64,000 nucleotides of DNA. It comes from Sporosarcina limicola. GTDB taxonomy: Bacteria > Bacillota > Bacilli > Bacillales_A > Planococcaceae. Position numbers and translations under genes: made by a program. Shown one piece after another: positions 36,617-45,928 of the stretch (the stretch's first letter is position 1; every line of letters begins with the position of its first letter). The notes under the pieces are model-generated. The model was not told where the DNA came from. It ran no database searches and was given only the letters and a program-made list of their open reading frames with translations. The stretch is from assembly GCF_014873855.1 (NCBI RefSeq), contig NZ_JADBEL010000003.1, positions 124,001-188,000 of the forward strand. The letters are read 5' to 3'.

Positions 36617-37027
36617 ATGCAGAAGGTAGATCATATCGGAATCGCCGTGAAAAGCATGGATCATTCCATCGACTATTACATACATACACTTGGATTTAAA
36701 CTTTTGGCAATTGAAGCAGTTGTAAGCCAGAACGTGCGCGTCGCATTCATTGATGCTGGGAATATTAAACTTGAACTATTAGAACCGCTTGGTGAAACGG
36801 GAGCGATTGCAAAATTTCTTGAAAAGCGTGGGGAAGGTGTCCATCATATCGCATTCGGAGTGACGGACATTCGCACAAGGATGGCAGAACTAAGAGCTAA
36901 AGGTGTTCAGTTAGTACAGGAAGAGCCGAAACCAGGTGCTGGTGGGGCGGAGGTTGCATTCCTTCATCCAAAGTCATCATTCGGCGTTCTATATGAACTA
37001 TGCGACAAAAGTGGCAAAGGGGATTGA
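36617..37027 (+). CDS. mce: Methylmalonyl-CoA epimerase
   Basis: 136 aa vicinal-oxygen-chelate protein (DHIGIAVKSMD; GVHHIAFGV with a His ligand; ...LYELCDK with Glu). Interconverts (S)- and (R)-methylmalonyl-CoA, linking the carboxylase encoded next to the mutase encoded upstream. AGGGGGAATTGGG precedes the ATG. Carboxylase gene follows after 3 bp. Confidence 0.94.
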   Translation: MQKVDHIGIAVKSMDHSIDYYIHTLGFKLLAIEAVVSQNVRVAFIDAGNIKLELLEPLGETGAIAKFLEKRGEGVHHIAFGVTDIRTRMAELRAKGVQLVQEEPKPGAGGAEVAFLHPKSSFGVLYELCDKSGKGD

Positions 37028-37030
37028 GCG

Positions 37031-38578
37031 ATGAATATTTATGATAAAATCAATGAATTATATGATAAAAAGAGAGAAATCGAACTGGGTGGCGGAGATG
37101 AACGAATCGATAAGCAACATGAAAAAGGGAAACTGACAGCTAGAGAACGGATTGATCTACTTCTTGATGCCAATACATTTGTTGAACTAAAACCATTCGT
37201 CACACACCGCACACGTGACTTTGGTATGGACAAGCAAGTAGGACCTGGTGATGGTGTTGTCACAGGTTATGGTAAAATTGACGGAAGACCTATCTATCTA
37301 TTTTCCCAGGATTTCACTGTATTTGGTGGCGCACTTGGGGAAATGCATGCCATGAAAATTGCCAATGTAATGGATCTGGCTGCTAAAAATGGGACACCGT
37401 TCATCGGACTGAATGATTCCGGTGGAGCACGCATTCAAGAGGGCGTCGTTTCGCTTGATGGTTATGGGGAAATCTTTTATCGGAATGCTATTTATTCTGG
37501 TGTTATTCCTCAGATTTCCGTCATACTTGGTCCGTGCGCTGGGGGAGCGGTTTATTCCCCGGCCATCACCGATTTTGTTTTCATGACAGACGAGACAAGT
37601 CAGATGTTTATCACGGGTCCGAAAGTAATTGAAACAGTTACAGGGGAAAGGATTTCATCTGAAGACCTTGGAGGTTCAAAAGTACATAATGCAATCAGTG
37701 GCAATGCACATTTTCGTGGAAAAAATGAAGAGACAGTCCTTGAGAATGTGCGGAGACTACTGTCCTATTTACCGCAAAATAATGAAGAAAAAGCACCAAT
37801 TGCAGACTATCAAGAAGCGGACGACTACCGCGCAAATTTAGCGGATATTGTACCCTTTGAAACGATACGCCCCTATGACGTGCTGAAAGTAATTGAACAA
37901 GTCGTCGATAAGAATTCATTCTTTGAAGTACAAGCCGAGTTCGCAAAAAATGTAGTTGTCGGCTTTGCACGTATGAAAGGCGAATCGGTCGGTCTAATCT
38001 GTAATCAACCGAAAGTGATGGCAGGCGGACTTGATATCGATTCATCCGATAAAATTGCCCGTTTCATCCGATGCTGTGACTCCTTTAATATCCCACTTAT
38101 CACATTTGAAGACGTAACGGGTTTTTTCCCAGGCATTAAGCAGGAACATGGCGGTATCATCCGTCACGGGGCAAAAATTTTATATGCGTATTCGGAAGCG
38201 ACTGTGCCAAAAATGACGGTTATCCTACGTAAAGCTTTCGGTGGTGCCTATGTTGCACTAAACTCTAAATCGATTGGTGCGGATATTGTTTATGCATGGC
38301 CGAATGCTGAAATTGCTGTTATGGGTGCGCAAGGTGCGGCAAATATTATCTTTGCACGCGAGATTGCGAATAGTGACAATCCAGAAACGACACGTGCTGA
38401 GAAAATTGAAGAGTATCGCGAAAAGTTTTCCAACCCCTACGTAGCAGCAGCACATGGCATGGTTGATGATGTAATTGATCCGCGTGAAACACGCATTAAA
38501 CTGTTACAGGCACTCGATATGATGCGTAACAAACAAGAGACAAGACCTAAAAAGAAACATGGTAATATACCACTATAG
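37031..38578 (+). CDS. Acyl-CoA (propionyl-CoA) carboxylase carboxyltransferase beta subunit (YqjD-like)
   Basis: 515 aa. Biotin-dependent carboxyltransferase with both crotonase-like halves: GGARIQEGVVSLDGYGEIF, ILGPCAGGAVYSPA, and GGAYVALNSKSIGADIVYAWPNAEIAVMG split across the second half. Length and context with mce indicate propionyl-CoA carboxylase, or the alpha subunit of a methylmalonyl-CoA decarboxylase. No dedicated biotin carboxylase subunit lies in this operon, so it may share AccC or use one encoded elsewhere. Confidence 0.9.
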   Translation: MNIYDKINELYDKKREIELGGGDERIDKQHEKGKLTARERIDLLLDANTFVELKPFVTHRTRDFGMDKQVGPGDGVVTGYGKIDGRPIYLFSQDFTVFGGALGEMHAMKIANVMDLAAKNGTPFIGLNDSGGARIQEGVVSLDGYGEIFYRNAIYSGVIPQISVILGPCAGGAVYSPAITDFVFMTDETSQMFITGPKVIETVTGERISSEDLGGSKVHNAISGNAHFRGKNEETVLENVRRLLSYLPQNNEEKAPIADYQEADDYRANLADIVPFETIRPYDVLKVIEQVVDKNSFFEVQAEFAKNVVVGFARMKGESVGLICNQPKVMAGGLDIDSSDKIARFIRCCDSFNIPLITFEDVTGFFPGIKQEHGGIIRHGAKILYAYSEATVPKMTVILRKAFGGAYVALNSKSIGADIVYAWPNAEIAVMGAQGAANIIFAREIANSDNPETTRAEKIEEYREKFSNPYVAAAHGMVDDVIDPRETRIKLLQALDMMRNKQETRPKKKHGNIPL

Positions 38579-38591
38579 GGAGATGTTAATT

Positions 38592-39713
38592 TTGAATAAA
38601 CAAAGACTACTTGATGAGTTTTTCGAACTCGTTCAAATCGATTCTGAAACGAAAAATGAACGGCTGATTGCAGATGTTTTAACGAATAAAATGGAAGCAC
38701 TTGGTTTTGTTGTTAGTGAAGATGATTCTGCTAACCGTACCGGTCATGGTGCTGGGAATCTGATTGCCACAATGAAAGGGACCGCGGATGGCGTTGTTCC
38801 AATCTATTTCACTTGTCATATGGATACCGTCGTTCCTGCACAAGGCATCAAACCCGAACTTCGCGAGGACGGCTATGTCTATTCCGACGGTACAACAATC
38901 CTTGGTGCAGATGATAAAGCTGGAATAGCAGCACTGTTTGAAATGGTACGGACATTGAAGGAAAGTGGAAAAGCGTATGGGGACATTCAGTTCATCATCA
39001 CTGCAGGTGAAGAAAGTGGACTTGTTGGTGCAAAAGAGATGGATACATCATTGATAACAGCGAAATACGGCTATGCAGTTGATAGCGATGGTAAAGTTGG
39101 TGGTATCGTGACTGCAGCGCCTTATCAAGCAAAATTATGGACGACTATCCGCGGGAAGACAGCGCATGCGGGTGTTGCACCTGAAAAAGGGATTTCTGCT
39201 ATCAATATTGCAGCAAAATCAATCGCAGCGATGTCTCTTGGACGAATCGATTCTGAAACGACGGCGAACATCGGACATTTTGAAGGGGGTCGAGCAACAA
39301 ATATCGTTTGTGACGAGGTAGGTATTTTAGCGGAAGCAAGGTCAATTAATCCTGAAAAACTGACCGAACAGACGGAACATATGATACGGACATTTGAACG
39401 TACTGCTCATTTGATGGGCGGAAAAGCTGAAACGGACATGCAACTCATGTACCCTGGATTTAGTTTCGGGGAAGAAGCGGAAGTTGTTCAAATAGCGATG
39501 GAAGCAATTCGAAACATAGGACGCACGCCGGAACTTCTGACAAGTGGGGGTGGAAGTGATGGCAACGTCTTCAACGGTGCCGGAATTCCAACGGTCACTT
39601 TATCTGTAGGCTACGAAGAGATTCATACGAAAGGCGAACGAATGCCTGTTGAAGAACTAAACAAACTAACGGAACTATTGCTTGAAATTGTTCATGTCAC
39701 AGCTAACAAGTAA
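38592..39713 (+). CDS. M20 family peptidase, tripeptidase T-like (YqjE)
   Basis: 373 aa zinc aminopeptidase of the PepT/YqjE type. Zn site 1 in FTCHMDTVVPA, bridging Asp in GADDKAGIAALFE, catalytic Glu pair in TAGEESGLVGA. TTG 38592 is chosen over ATG 38583: GGGAG is 9 bp upstream of the TTG and the protein then starts MNKQRLLDEFFELVQIDS like its homologues. Same position after yqjD in B. subtilis. Confidence 0.92.
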   Translation: MNKQRLLDEFFELVQIDSETKNERLIADVLTNKMEALGFVVSEDDSANRTGHGAGNLIATMKGTADGVVPIYFTCHMDTVVPAQGIKPELREDGYVYSDGTTILGADDKAGIAALFEMVRTLKESGKAYGDIQFIITAGEESGLVGAKEMDTSLITAKYGYAVDSDGKVGGIVTAAPYQAKLWTTIRGKTAHAGVAPEKGISAINIAAKSIAAMSLGRIDSETTANIGHFEGGRATNIVCDEVGILAEARSINPEKLTEQTEHMIRTFERTAHLMGGKAETDMQLMYPGFSFGEEAEVVQIAMEAIRNIGRTPELLTSGGGSDGNVFNGAGIPTVTLSVGYEEIHTKGERMPVEELNKLTELLLEIVHVTANK

Positions 39714-39784
39714 GGAAAGCGAGAGGCTGTGGAGCTGCGGCATACGACTTAAGGAAGCTGGTACCATAAAGGAGGGAATTTATA

Positions 39785-40261
39785 ATGAGTGATTTGAAAG
39801 CGGTCATCATTCAGTGTGGCAATGAAGAGTATGCACTACCGGTTGAAACAGTCGTGTCAATCGAACGGCTTGAGCAAGTGAATCCGATTCCACATCTTCC
39901 AGACTATATGCTTGGACTTATGCGAATTCGGAAGGAGCTGGTTCCGATTCTCGATTTTGAGCAGATTTTGTACGGTAGAAGTGCAAAGGGACATGCAGAA
40001 GCGCGGGTTGTGTTGGTCAAAACTAAAAATTTATATATTGGACTTCTCGTCTTGGATGCGAAAGAGATTTTAGATATACCAGAAGGTTCAATGAGTTCAA
40101 CAGGATTGCTAGCTTACTCGAAAACGAAATATTTTATAACAGTGGCGAACTTAGAAAACCGAATAATTACTGTTGTTGATCCTGAAATACTGTCGCAAAC
40201 ACTTGCAGGGATGGATGAAATCGATGAATACGTTAAAGCACAAGTCGTGCAAAGTCAATAA
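39785..40261 (+). CDS. Stand-alone CheW-like coupling protein
   Basis: 158 aa CheW fold (VIIQCGNEEYALPVETVVSIERL; NPIPHLPDYMLGLMRIRKELVPILDF). Couples chemoreceptors to CheA. No cheA or receptor gene is nearby, so it may be an accessory coupling protein. AAAGGAGG precedes the ATG and a strong terminator follows, so it forms its own unit. Confidence 0.9.
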   Translation: MSDLKAVIIQCGNEEYALPVETVVSIERLEQVNPIPHLPDYMLGLMRIRKELVPILDFEQILYGRSAKGHAEARVVLVKTKNLYIGLLVLDAKEILDIPEGSMSSTGLLAYSKTKYFITVANLENRIITVVDPEILSQTLAGMDEIDEYVKAQVVQSQ

Positions 40262-40268
40262 GATCGGA

Positions 40269-40297
40269 CCGGACAGTGTCATCTGTCCGGTTTTTGC
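40269..40297 (+). terminator. Terminator after the CheW gene
   Basis: CCGGACAG / CTGTCCGG stem followed by TTTTT. Confidence 0.92.
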
Positions 40298-40319
40298 ATT
40301 AGCATAATACCAAAAAAGG

Positions 40320-41519
40320 ATGGAGGGATGTGCCATAGAAACGGTCAGTGAAACGAGGACAAGGGTCATCCTTCATCTTGATATGAACAGTTTTTTCGCC
40401 TCCGTGGAACAGGCACACGACCCGTCGTTAAAAGGGATTCCAATGGCTGTCGCGGGTAATCCAAAGGAGCGGAGAGGGATCCTTGTCACTTGCTCCTATG
40501 AAGCTCGAGCGCTTGGTATTTATGCAACGATGACGGTTGGTGAGGCTAAACGGCTCTGCTCGAATCTTGTCATTATTCCACCCGATCACGAAAAATATCG
40601 TACAGCTTCAATGGCCGTATTCAATCTGTTACGTTCGTATACTGATCTTGTAGAACCGGTATCGATTGACGAAGCTTTTATTGACATTACCGCAATCGGG
40701 GGATTGACAAATGCCGTTACGATTGCGACTGAAATGCAACAGCGGATTCTACGGGAACTTGATTTGCCGTGTTCTATTGGTATCGCTCCAAATAAGTTTC
40801 TGGCGAAAACGGCTTCCGATATGAAAAAACCCATGGGAATCACGATTTTGAGAAAGCGGGAAGTGAAGTCAATCCTATGGCCACTTCCTGTTATCGACAT
40901 GCACGGAATCGGGAAGAGTACTGAGAAAAAGATGCACGCTCTTGGGATTTACACAATTGGCGACCTTGCCCAAAAGGATGAACTGATAATAAAATCATCA
41001 CTTGGTAAGAATGGCCTACAACTCCATAAACGAGCAAATGGTAACGATTATCGTTTAGTTGACCCTGAAGCGGCTGAAGAGAGGAAAAGTATTGGCAGTT
41101 CCACGACATTACCTATCGATGAGACCGATCTAGATGAATGTCTAAAAACTTTCAACTGGCTTGCAGTTAAGGTCGCGGATCGGCTAAATAAAACGCAACT
41201 TGCTGGTACCGTTGTCATGATTCAAATCCGTACAGCTGACTGGCGTAATCAGACACGGAGTCGTTCTACCCTCAATCCAGTCTATAAAGAAAATGACATT
41301 TATAAAGAAGCGGTTGGTTTATTCAATAAGCATTGGGACGGGGAACCGGTCCGACTTCTCGGTATCACCGTGTCGAACGTTGTACCAATGAATGAACTAC
41401 ATGAACAACTATCGATTTACAATTTCGAAAAACATGCAAAAGAAGAAGAAATCGAGGGGCTTTTATCGGAACTGGAGAAGAAATTTGGACCCGGTTCCGT
41501 GAAAAGGGCCAATAAGTAA
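40320..41519 (+). CDS. dinB: DNA polymerase IV (Y-family, YqjH-like)
   Basis: 399 aa translesion polymerase. Catalytic motifs HLDMNSFFASVEQ (first Asp), SYEARALGI and PVSIDEAFIDIT (Asp-Glu), SIGIAPNKFLAKTASDMKKP, helix-hairpin-helix DMHGIGKSTEKKMHALGI. The start is unclear: ATG 40320 has only a weak AAAAAGG; the strong GGAGGG (40322-40327) would suit an unusual ATA codon at 40335. The core begins near residue 15 either way. Confidence 0.93.
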   Translation: MEGCAIETVSETRTRVILHLDMNSFFASVEQAHDPSLKGIPMAVAGNPKERRGILVTCSYEARALGIYATMTVGEAKRLCSNLVIIPPDHEKYRTASMAVFNLLRSYTDLVEPVSIDEAFIDITAIGGLTNAVTIATEMQQRILRELDLPCSIGIAPNKFLAKTASDMKKPMGITILRKREVKSILWPLPVIDMHGIGKSTEKKMHALGIYTIGDLAQKDELIIKSSLGKNGLQLHKRANGNDYRLVDPEAAEERKSIGSSTTLPIDETDLDECLKTFNWLAVKVADRLNKTQLAGTVVMIQIRTADWRNQTRSRSTLNPVYKENDIYKEAVGLFNKHWDGEPVRLLGITVSNVVPMNELHEQLSIYNFEKHAKEEEIEGLLSELEKKFGPGSVKRANK

Positions 41520-41536
41520 AAGGAAGGGTTTTTATT

Positions 41537-42484
41537 ATGGAACTTCAGTTTTTAGGGACAGGCGCTGGTATGCCATCCAAAATACGTAACACGTCAGCCG
41601 CTGTTTTAAATTTATCGGCTGAAGGGGAAGGCTACTGGCTGTTCGATTGCGGGGAAGCAACACAGCATCAGATTTTACATACAAATTTAAAACCGCGAAA
41701 AATCACTAAAATCTTTATCACACATCTACATGGCGACCATATTTACGGCTTGCCAGGACTAATTGGATCTCGTTCATTTCTTGGCGGTGACGAGCGGCTT
41801 GATATTTATGGACCTAGCGGATTGGATGAATGGCTAGAGACAACGCTCCGCATTACGAAAGTTCATTTGAATTATGCGTTGGGTATTCATGAAATCGGTG
41901 AAGGATTTGTGTTTGAAGATGAAAAATTCCGGGTGAGCGCAAAAAGTTTACAGCATGTCATTCCATGCTTGGGCTATCGAATTGAACAGAAGGAACTGCC
42001 AGGCAAATTACTTATCGATAAAGCGGTTGTAGCGGGTGTGCCGAAAGGTCCTTTGCTGAAACAATTAAAAGATGGGAAAGACGTGACGTTGGAGGATGGA
42101 CGAGTTGTTCGTAGTGAAGACGTTACTGGGGATCCGGAGAAAGGGTTCACGGTTGCGATTCTTGGAGACACAAGTTATTGCCTGGCAGCTGTTGAATTAG
42201 CCCGAGGTGCAGACATTCTTGTCCACGAAGCGACATTCGATACGGAAACAGGAAACCTTGCGAGGGAATATGGCCATTCAACGATTGGTGACGCCGCGTT
42301 GGTTGCGAAACAAGCGGGAGTGAAAGTCCTAATCGCCAACCATATCAGCGCCCGCTTCATGCCTAGCGATTTGGCAAAGTTAAAAGAACAAGGAGAAGCG
42401 ATTTTCCCTGTCCTCCATATTGCAGAAGATTTTGCGCGGTTTGAATGGAGAGATGGGGAAGTTATTCGTTTGGAGGAGTTTTAA
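41537..42484 (+). CDS. rnz: Ribonuclease Z
   Basis: 315 aa metallo-beta-lactamase enzyme that trims tRNA 3' ends. Start MELQFLGTGAGMPSK, the zinc motif HLHGDHIYGLPG, flexible arm around residues 150-200, GDTSYC, HEATFD and NHISARF are all in place. Same position as yqjK in B. subtilis. Confidence 0.97.
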   Translation: MELQFLGTGAGMPSKIRNTSAAVLNLSAEGEGYWLFDCGEATQHQILHTNLKPRKITKIFITHLHGDHIYGLPGLIGSRSFLGGDERLDIYGPSGLDEWLETTLRITKVHLNYALGIHEIGEGFVFEDEKFRVSAKSLQHVIPCLGYRIEQKELPGKLLIDKAVVAGVPKGPLLKQLKDGKDVTLEDGRVVRSEDVTGDPEKGFTVAILGDTSYCLAAVELARGADILVHEATFDTETGNLAREYGHSTIGDAALVAKQAGVKVLIANHISARFMPSDLAKLKEQGEAIFPVLHIAEDFARFEWRDGEVIRLEEF

Positions 42485-42560
42485 ATCCACAACTGTGTGA
42501 GAGTATTATTCCTACTCACTTCACCGTCAACCGGAATAATGATGCCTAAGTTGAAGTGGA
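42485..42560. repeat. Intergenic double inverted repeat
   Basis: ATTATTCC (about 42507-42514) pairs with GGAATAAT (about 42532-42539), and CCTACTCACTTCA pairs loosely with TGAAGTGGAGGCAAGTAGG. It lies between rnz and the WYL regulator and shares the CACTTCA/TGAAGTGG words with the structures at 13.1 kb and 35.2 kb. Could be a repeat remnant or a terminator without a T run. Confidence 0.4.
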
Positions 42561-42705
42561 GGCAAGTAGGGGATCTGAACAAGGGAAAATCTATGTAGAG
42601 GAGTCTGGATGCGGCCTATCTGCTTTCACAGATTATCCTCAGGTCGAAAATTTTATAGTTTTCTATTCAATTAAAAAAGAATTTAGTCCTAATTGGAGGT
42701 TCAAG

Positions 42706-43677
42706 ATGGCGAAATTCGATAATTTGCTTGCTATTTTATGGTTGTTAAAAGCTAGAAAGCGCATCACTGCTAAGCAAATATCCGATGACTTGGAGATTCA
42801 TATCCGTACGGTTTATCGATATATCGATGCCCTGTGTGCAAGTGGAGTTCCTATCGTTGCGGAATCTGGCCATAACGGAGGCTATACGCTAAATAAACAA
42901 TTTAATGAAGCTCATTTATTTTTTAGCACCAAGGAACAAAATGCTCTTATCCATGCATCAAAATTCGCTCAAAAAGCTGGATACCCATATTCAGAAGACC
43001 TCCAGGATGCTGTTGATAAATTAAAGAGATATACCAACGAAGAGCAATTGAATGAAATTAACAAGCATTCCAGCGGACTTGACGTACTCAATACTCCACC
43101 TGATCCAAAACTAAATCCAATTTTGAAAGAAGCGGAGTCATGCATAGCTGAAGGTTATACTTTAAACATAGAGTATCAAACTGGTTACTCAACATCAAAA
43201 TCTATAAGGAACATTGACCCTTTTGGACTTGTATATTGGATAGGGAAATGGTATATCGTAGCATTTTGTCATGATCGACAAGAAATCCGAACTTTCCGTG
43301 CCGACCGAATACGTCAATTTTATAGAACCTCTGAGATATTCACACGTCCAACTGGCTTTTCTGCACGGCGGTTCCTTCTTGAACGACTGTTACCAGAACA
43401 GGACAACCTTTTGTCCATCCATATTAAGGGGACCCCCCAAGTAATTTGTGATCTTTGCGGGCATTGGTTACTTGGTCATACAATAGCTGAGAGATCAATG
43501 GAGTATGTCCATCTGAAGATTAATGAAAGTGCTGTTTTGACCTATGTTCCTTATTTTATACTACAGTATGGAAAATCAATTCACATCATAGAGCCAACTT
43601 TATTAAAAGAAAGATTAGTTGAGGTTACAAATGAATTATCAGCGTTTTATCAACAAACGCTTCACGAATTTCAGTAA
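42706..43677 (+). CDS. YafY-type transcriptional regulator (HTH + WYL domain)
   Basis: 323 aa. N-terminal winged helix (LLAILWLLKARKRITAKQISDDLEIHIRTVYRYIDAL split over two helices), then a WYL domain (IDPFGLVYWIGKWYIVAFCHDRQEIRTFRADRI region, residues about 160-205) that often senses small ligands or nucleic acids. ATG 42706 follows GGAGG; the longer open frame from 42556 crosses structured intergenic DNA. A 14-bp-arm palindrome just downstream may be its operator. Confidence 0.88.
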   Translation: MAKFDNLLAILWLLKARKRITAKQISDDLEIHIRTVYRYIDALCASGVPIVAESGHNGGYTLNKQFNEAHLFFSTKEQNALIHASKFAQKAGYPYSEDLQDAVDKLKRYTNEEQLNEINKHSSGLDVLNTPPDPKLNPILKEAESCIAEGYTLNIEYQTGYSTSKSIRNIDPFGLVYWIGKWYIVAFCHDRQEIRTFRADRIRQFYRTSEIFTRPTGFSARRFLLERLLPEQDNLLSIHIKGTPQVICDLCGHWLLGHTIAERSMEYVHLKINESAVLTYVPYFILQYGKSIHIIEPTLLKERLVEVTNELSAFYQQTLHEFQ

Positions 43678-43685
43678 AAGTTTTT

Positions 43686-43720
43686 ATATCTTTACTGACC
43701 GTTTCTGTCAGTAAAGATAT
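43686..43720. promoter_or_regulatory. Perfect palindrome upstream of the DJ-1/PfpI gene (candidate operator)
   Basis: ATATCTTTACTGAC (43686-43699) and GTCAGTAAAGATAT (43707-43720) around a 7-nt loop. Neither strand runs into a T tract, so it is more likely an operator for the adjacent WYL regulator than a terminator. Confidence 0.55.
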
Positions 43721-43765
43721 CGTATATTGGGGGTGTGCGCAATTCAACTAAAAGGAGTTAGAAAA

Positions 43766-43813
43766 ATGAAACCACATGATCTGCGTAGAGTTTCAATTGT
43801 GGAGCGAGTTTAG
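43766..43813 (+). CDS. Possible 15-residue leader peptide or gene stub
   Basis: ATG 43766 behind AAAAGGAGTTAG encodes MKPHDLRRVSIVERV and stops before the DJ-1 gene. A good ribosome binding site on so short a frame suggests a leader peptide or the remaining start of a deleted gene. Confidence 0.35.
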   Translation: MKPHDLRRVSIVERV

Positions 43814-43845
43814 AAAAAAGCAAAGTGAGAGCGGAGGTTATACAA

Positions 43846-44430
43846 ATGAAAAAAGTTTTGATTTTTATTACAGACGGTTTTGCGGATTGGGAAGCAAGTT
43901 ATGTGAGTGCAGAGTTAAACAAACCAAAAACGAACTTTCAGGTTCAGACAATCGCAATTGACAAGGAACCTAAAATTTCAATGGGGGGACTGACCGTTCT
44001 TCCGGATTATAGTTTACAGGACTTTTCTTATGAATTGGAATTTACGATGTTAATTATTCCCGGAGGAACAGGATGGAGAGAAGAAAAAAATCATCAGGCG
44101 AGTAAGCTTGTGGATTTCTGTTTTGACAAGGAGATATCAGTAGCAGCCATTTGTGATGCAACCACTTTTTTAGGGAATCATGGGTTTCTCGATGACCATA
44201 ATCATACAGGAAATTCTTTGCCCTATTTAAAGGAAGGGGCACCTAATTATCGGGGTGATGAAAAATATAAAGACGAACAATCCGTTAGTGATGGTCATTT
44301 AATCACAGCTAACGGAAGTGGAGCAATCGAATTTTCTAGAGATATTTTAAAAAAATTAGATGTTTTGGAAGGTGAAGAGCTAACAGATTGGTATAATCTA
44401 TTTAAAAAAGGTTATTTTCCTTTAGTATAA
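43846..44430 (+). CDS. DJ-1/PfpI family protein (YoaZ-like)
   Basis: 194 aa. Class I glutamine amidotransferase-like fold with the nucleophile elbow AAICDATTFLG (Cys near residue 105) and IIPGGTGW. Such proteins are glyoxalase/deglycase-like or stress chaperones. ATG 43846 follows CGGAGG. Pairs with the WYL regulator upstream, probably its target; a terminator follows. Confidence 0.87.
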   Translation: MKKVLIFITDGFADWEASYVSAELNKPKTNFQVQTIAIDKEPKISMGGLTVLPDYSLQDFSYELEFTMLIIPGGTGWREEKNHQASKLVDFCFDKEISVAAICDATTFLGNHGFLDDHNHTGNSLPYLKEGAPNYRGDEKYKDEQSVSDGHLITANGSGAIEFSRDILKKLDVLEGEELTDWYNLFKKGYFPLV

Positions 44431-44505
44431 TAACTGGATTTTCCCAAAGTATCACCTTCATGAACTCAAAAATAAAAATAAAATCGTTCATGCGAATTGA
44501 GAATA

Positions 44506-44544
44506 AAACCCGATTTCCTTAGAATAGGAAAATCGGGTTTCTAG
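44506..44544 (+). terminator. Terminator after the DJ-1/PfpI gene
   Basis: AAACCCGATTTCCT / AGGAAAATCGGGTTT stem with one bulge, then a short T-containing tail. Confidence 0.82.
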
Positions 44545-44559
44545 TATAAAAAGCATTAT

Positions 44560-44669
44560 TTCACCGTAACAACTTGCCCCTTTGTCATCTTCTCCAGTTT
44601 ATCTGGCGTTAATTGAAATACGACTTTCGGCTTTATCCTCCCTTTCAAAGCTTCATGTCTATCCCCTAA
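44560..44669 (-). pseudogene. Possible C-terminal gene remnant downstream of namA
   Basis: On the minus strand, in the same frame as namA and right after its TGA, an open stretch reads ...ALKGRIKPKVVFQLTPDKLE then KMTKGQVVTVK and TAA. It has protein-like composition and an AAAGGGAGG site but no start codon. It is likely the tail of a lost gene; family unknown. Confidence 0.35.
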
Positions 44670-45689
44670 TCAGAATAACCAACCTCGCTTATATTGTTTA
44701 GGCGATTCAATTTCTACTCTAAGCTCCTTTGCAGCCGTGTACGCCCAATATGGATCGCGCAACAGTTCACGGGCAAGCAAAACCATATCCGCGCGTCTAT
44801 TTTGTAGTATTTCCTCGGCTTGAATCCCTGTCGTAATTAAACCAACAGTCCCTGTTGTGATAGCGGCACCTTCTTTTATTGTTTCTGAAAACTTCACTTG
44901 ATAGCCTGGAAATACATCGATTGCAGCGGGTACAACAGCTCCCGAACTGACATCAATCAGGTCGACGCCTTGTTCTTTCATCCACTTAACCATTTCGACA
45001 TACAGTCTAGCTGTCATCCCGCCATCCGTGTAATCATGCGCGGAAATGCGGACGAAAAGAGGACCTTCCCAAACCATGCGCACTTCATCAATGATTTCGC
45101 TTAGGAAACGGTAACGATTTTCTGCTGAGCCACCATATGCATCCATCCGTTTATTGGATAAAGGCGATAGAAATTCATTGATAAGATAGCCGTGTGCTGC
45201 ATGGAGTTCAATGACATCGAATCCTGCTTTTTTCGCACGGCCGGCTCCTTCTTTAAATGCTTGCACAGTCTCCTTAATATCCTCTATAGTCATCGCGATT
45301 GGTGTCCGATAGCTGTCGCTGAACGCAATAGCCGATGGGGCGTAAATATCGCCATCCACAGTCGCTTTCCGTCCTGCATGTGCTAGCTGAATGCCTGTTT
45401 TGGCTCCATGCTGCTGCATCAAGCGAACTATTTCTGCCAATCCCTCGACATGATCATCACTCCAAATACCAAGATCCTGCGCTGAAATCCGTCCAGCCGG
45501 TTGAACGGCCGTTGCTTCGACAATAATCAATCCAACTTGCCCAACTGCACGTGTCGCATAATGGATCTTATGCCAATCTTCAACCATTCCATCCTCATTA
45601 TGACTCGAATACATACACATCGGCGCCATGACGATGCGGTTTTTGAATGTAGTGTTACGTATTGTAAATGGTTCAAATAATTTAGCCAT
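44670..45689 (-). CDS. namA: NADPH dehydrogenase NamA (YqjM), old yellow enzyme family
   Basis: 339 aa FMN enzyme reducing activated C=C bonds and nitro compounds, induced by oxidants in B. subtilis. MAPMCMYSS (regulatory Cys, Tyr), [11 protein letters not shown] (His), [21 protein letters not shown], and the C-terminal KRGWLF. GGAGG precedes the ATG at 45689. This gene is the left border of the accessory block; in B. subtilis yqjM lies close to proI/proC, here 16 kb away. Confidence 0.96.
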   Translation of the reverse strand: MAKLFEPFTIRNTTFKNRIVMAPMCMYSSHNEDGMVEDWHKIHYATRAVGQVGLIIVEATAVQPAGRISAQDLGIWSDDHVEGLAEIVRLMQQHGAKTGIQLAHAGRKATVDGDIYAPSAIAFSDSYRTPIAMTIEDIKETVQAFKEGAGRAKKAGFDVIELHAAHGYLINEFLSPLSNKRMDAYGGSAENRYRFLSEIIDEVRMVWEGPLFVRISAHDYTDGGMTARLYVEMVKWMKEQGVDLIDVSSGAVVPAAIDVFPGYQVKFSETIKEGAAITTGTVGLITTGIQAEEILQNRRADMVLLARELLRDPYWAYTAAKELRVEIESPKQYKRGWLF

Positions 45690-45850
45690 GTTTTCAACCT
45701 CCTATAGTGCTTTACATCGTTAGTATAGCAAAGGGGAGAGGGTATAGCAGTGTATCTTGCTTATGAAATTCACTCTTTTCAGTTAATCAGCAGGAGAAAT
45801 AGCATCTTATGTAGAAGTTTGTCTATAATCGAAAAAGGGAGTGATTGGAA

Positions 45851-45916
45851 GTGCAAGTGTTATTAGTCATTGATGAATATATTGAAGAATATGCTGACAA
45901 TAAATTTGGTGCATAG
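45851..45916 (+). CDS. Possible 21-residue ORF or gene stub
   Basis: GTG 45851 with AAAGGGAGTG upstream encodes MQVLLVIDEYIEEYADNKFG plus one residue. Too short to classify; may be a truncated gene start. Confidence 0.25.
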   Translation: MQVLLVIDEYIEEYADNKFGA

Positions 45917-45928
45917 GATATATTTTCA

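Noticed and set aside
43686-43720. Terminator of the WYL regulator
   Set aside because: A perfect stem, but neither strand is followed by a T run; an operator is a better explanation.
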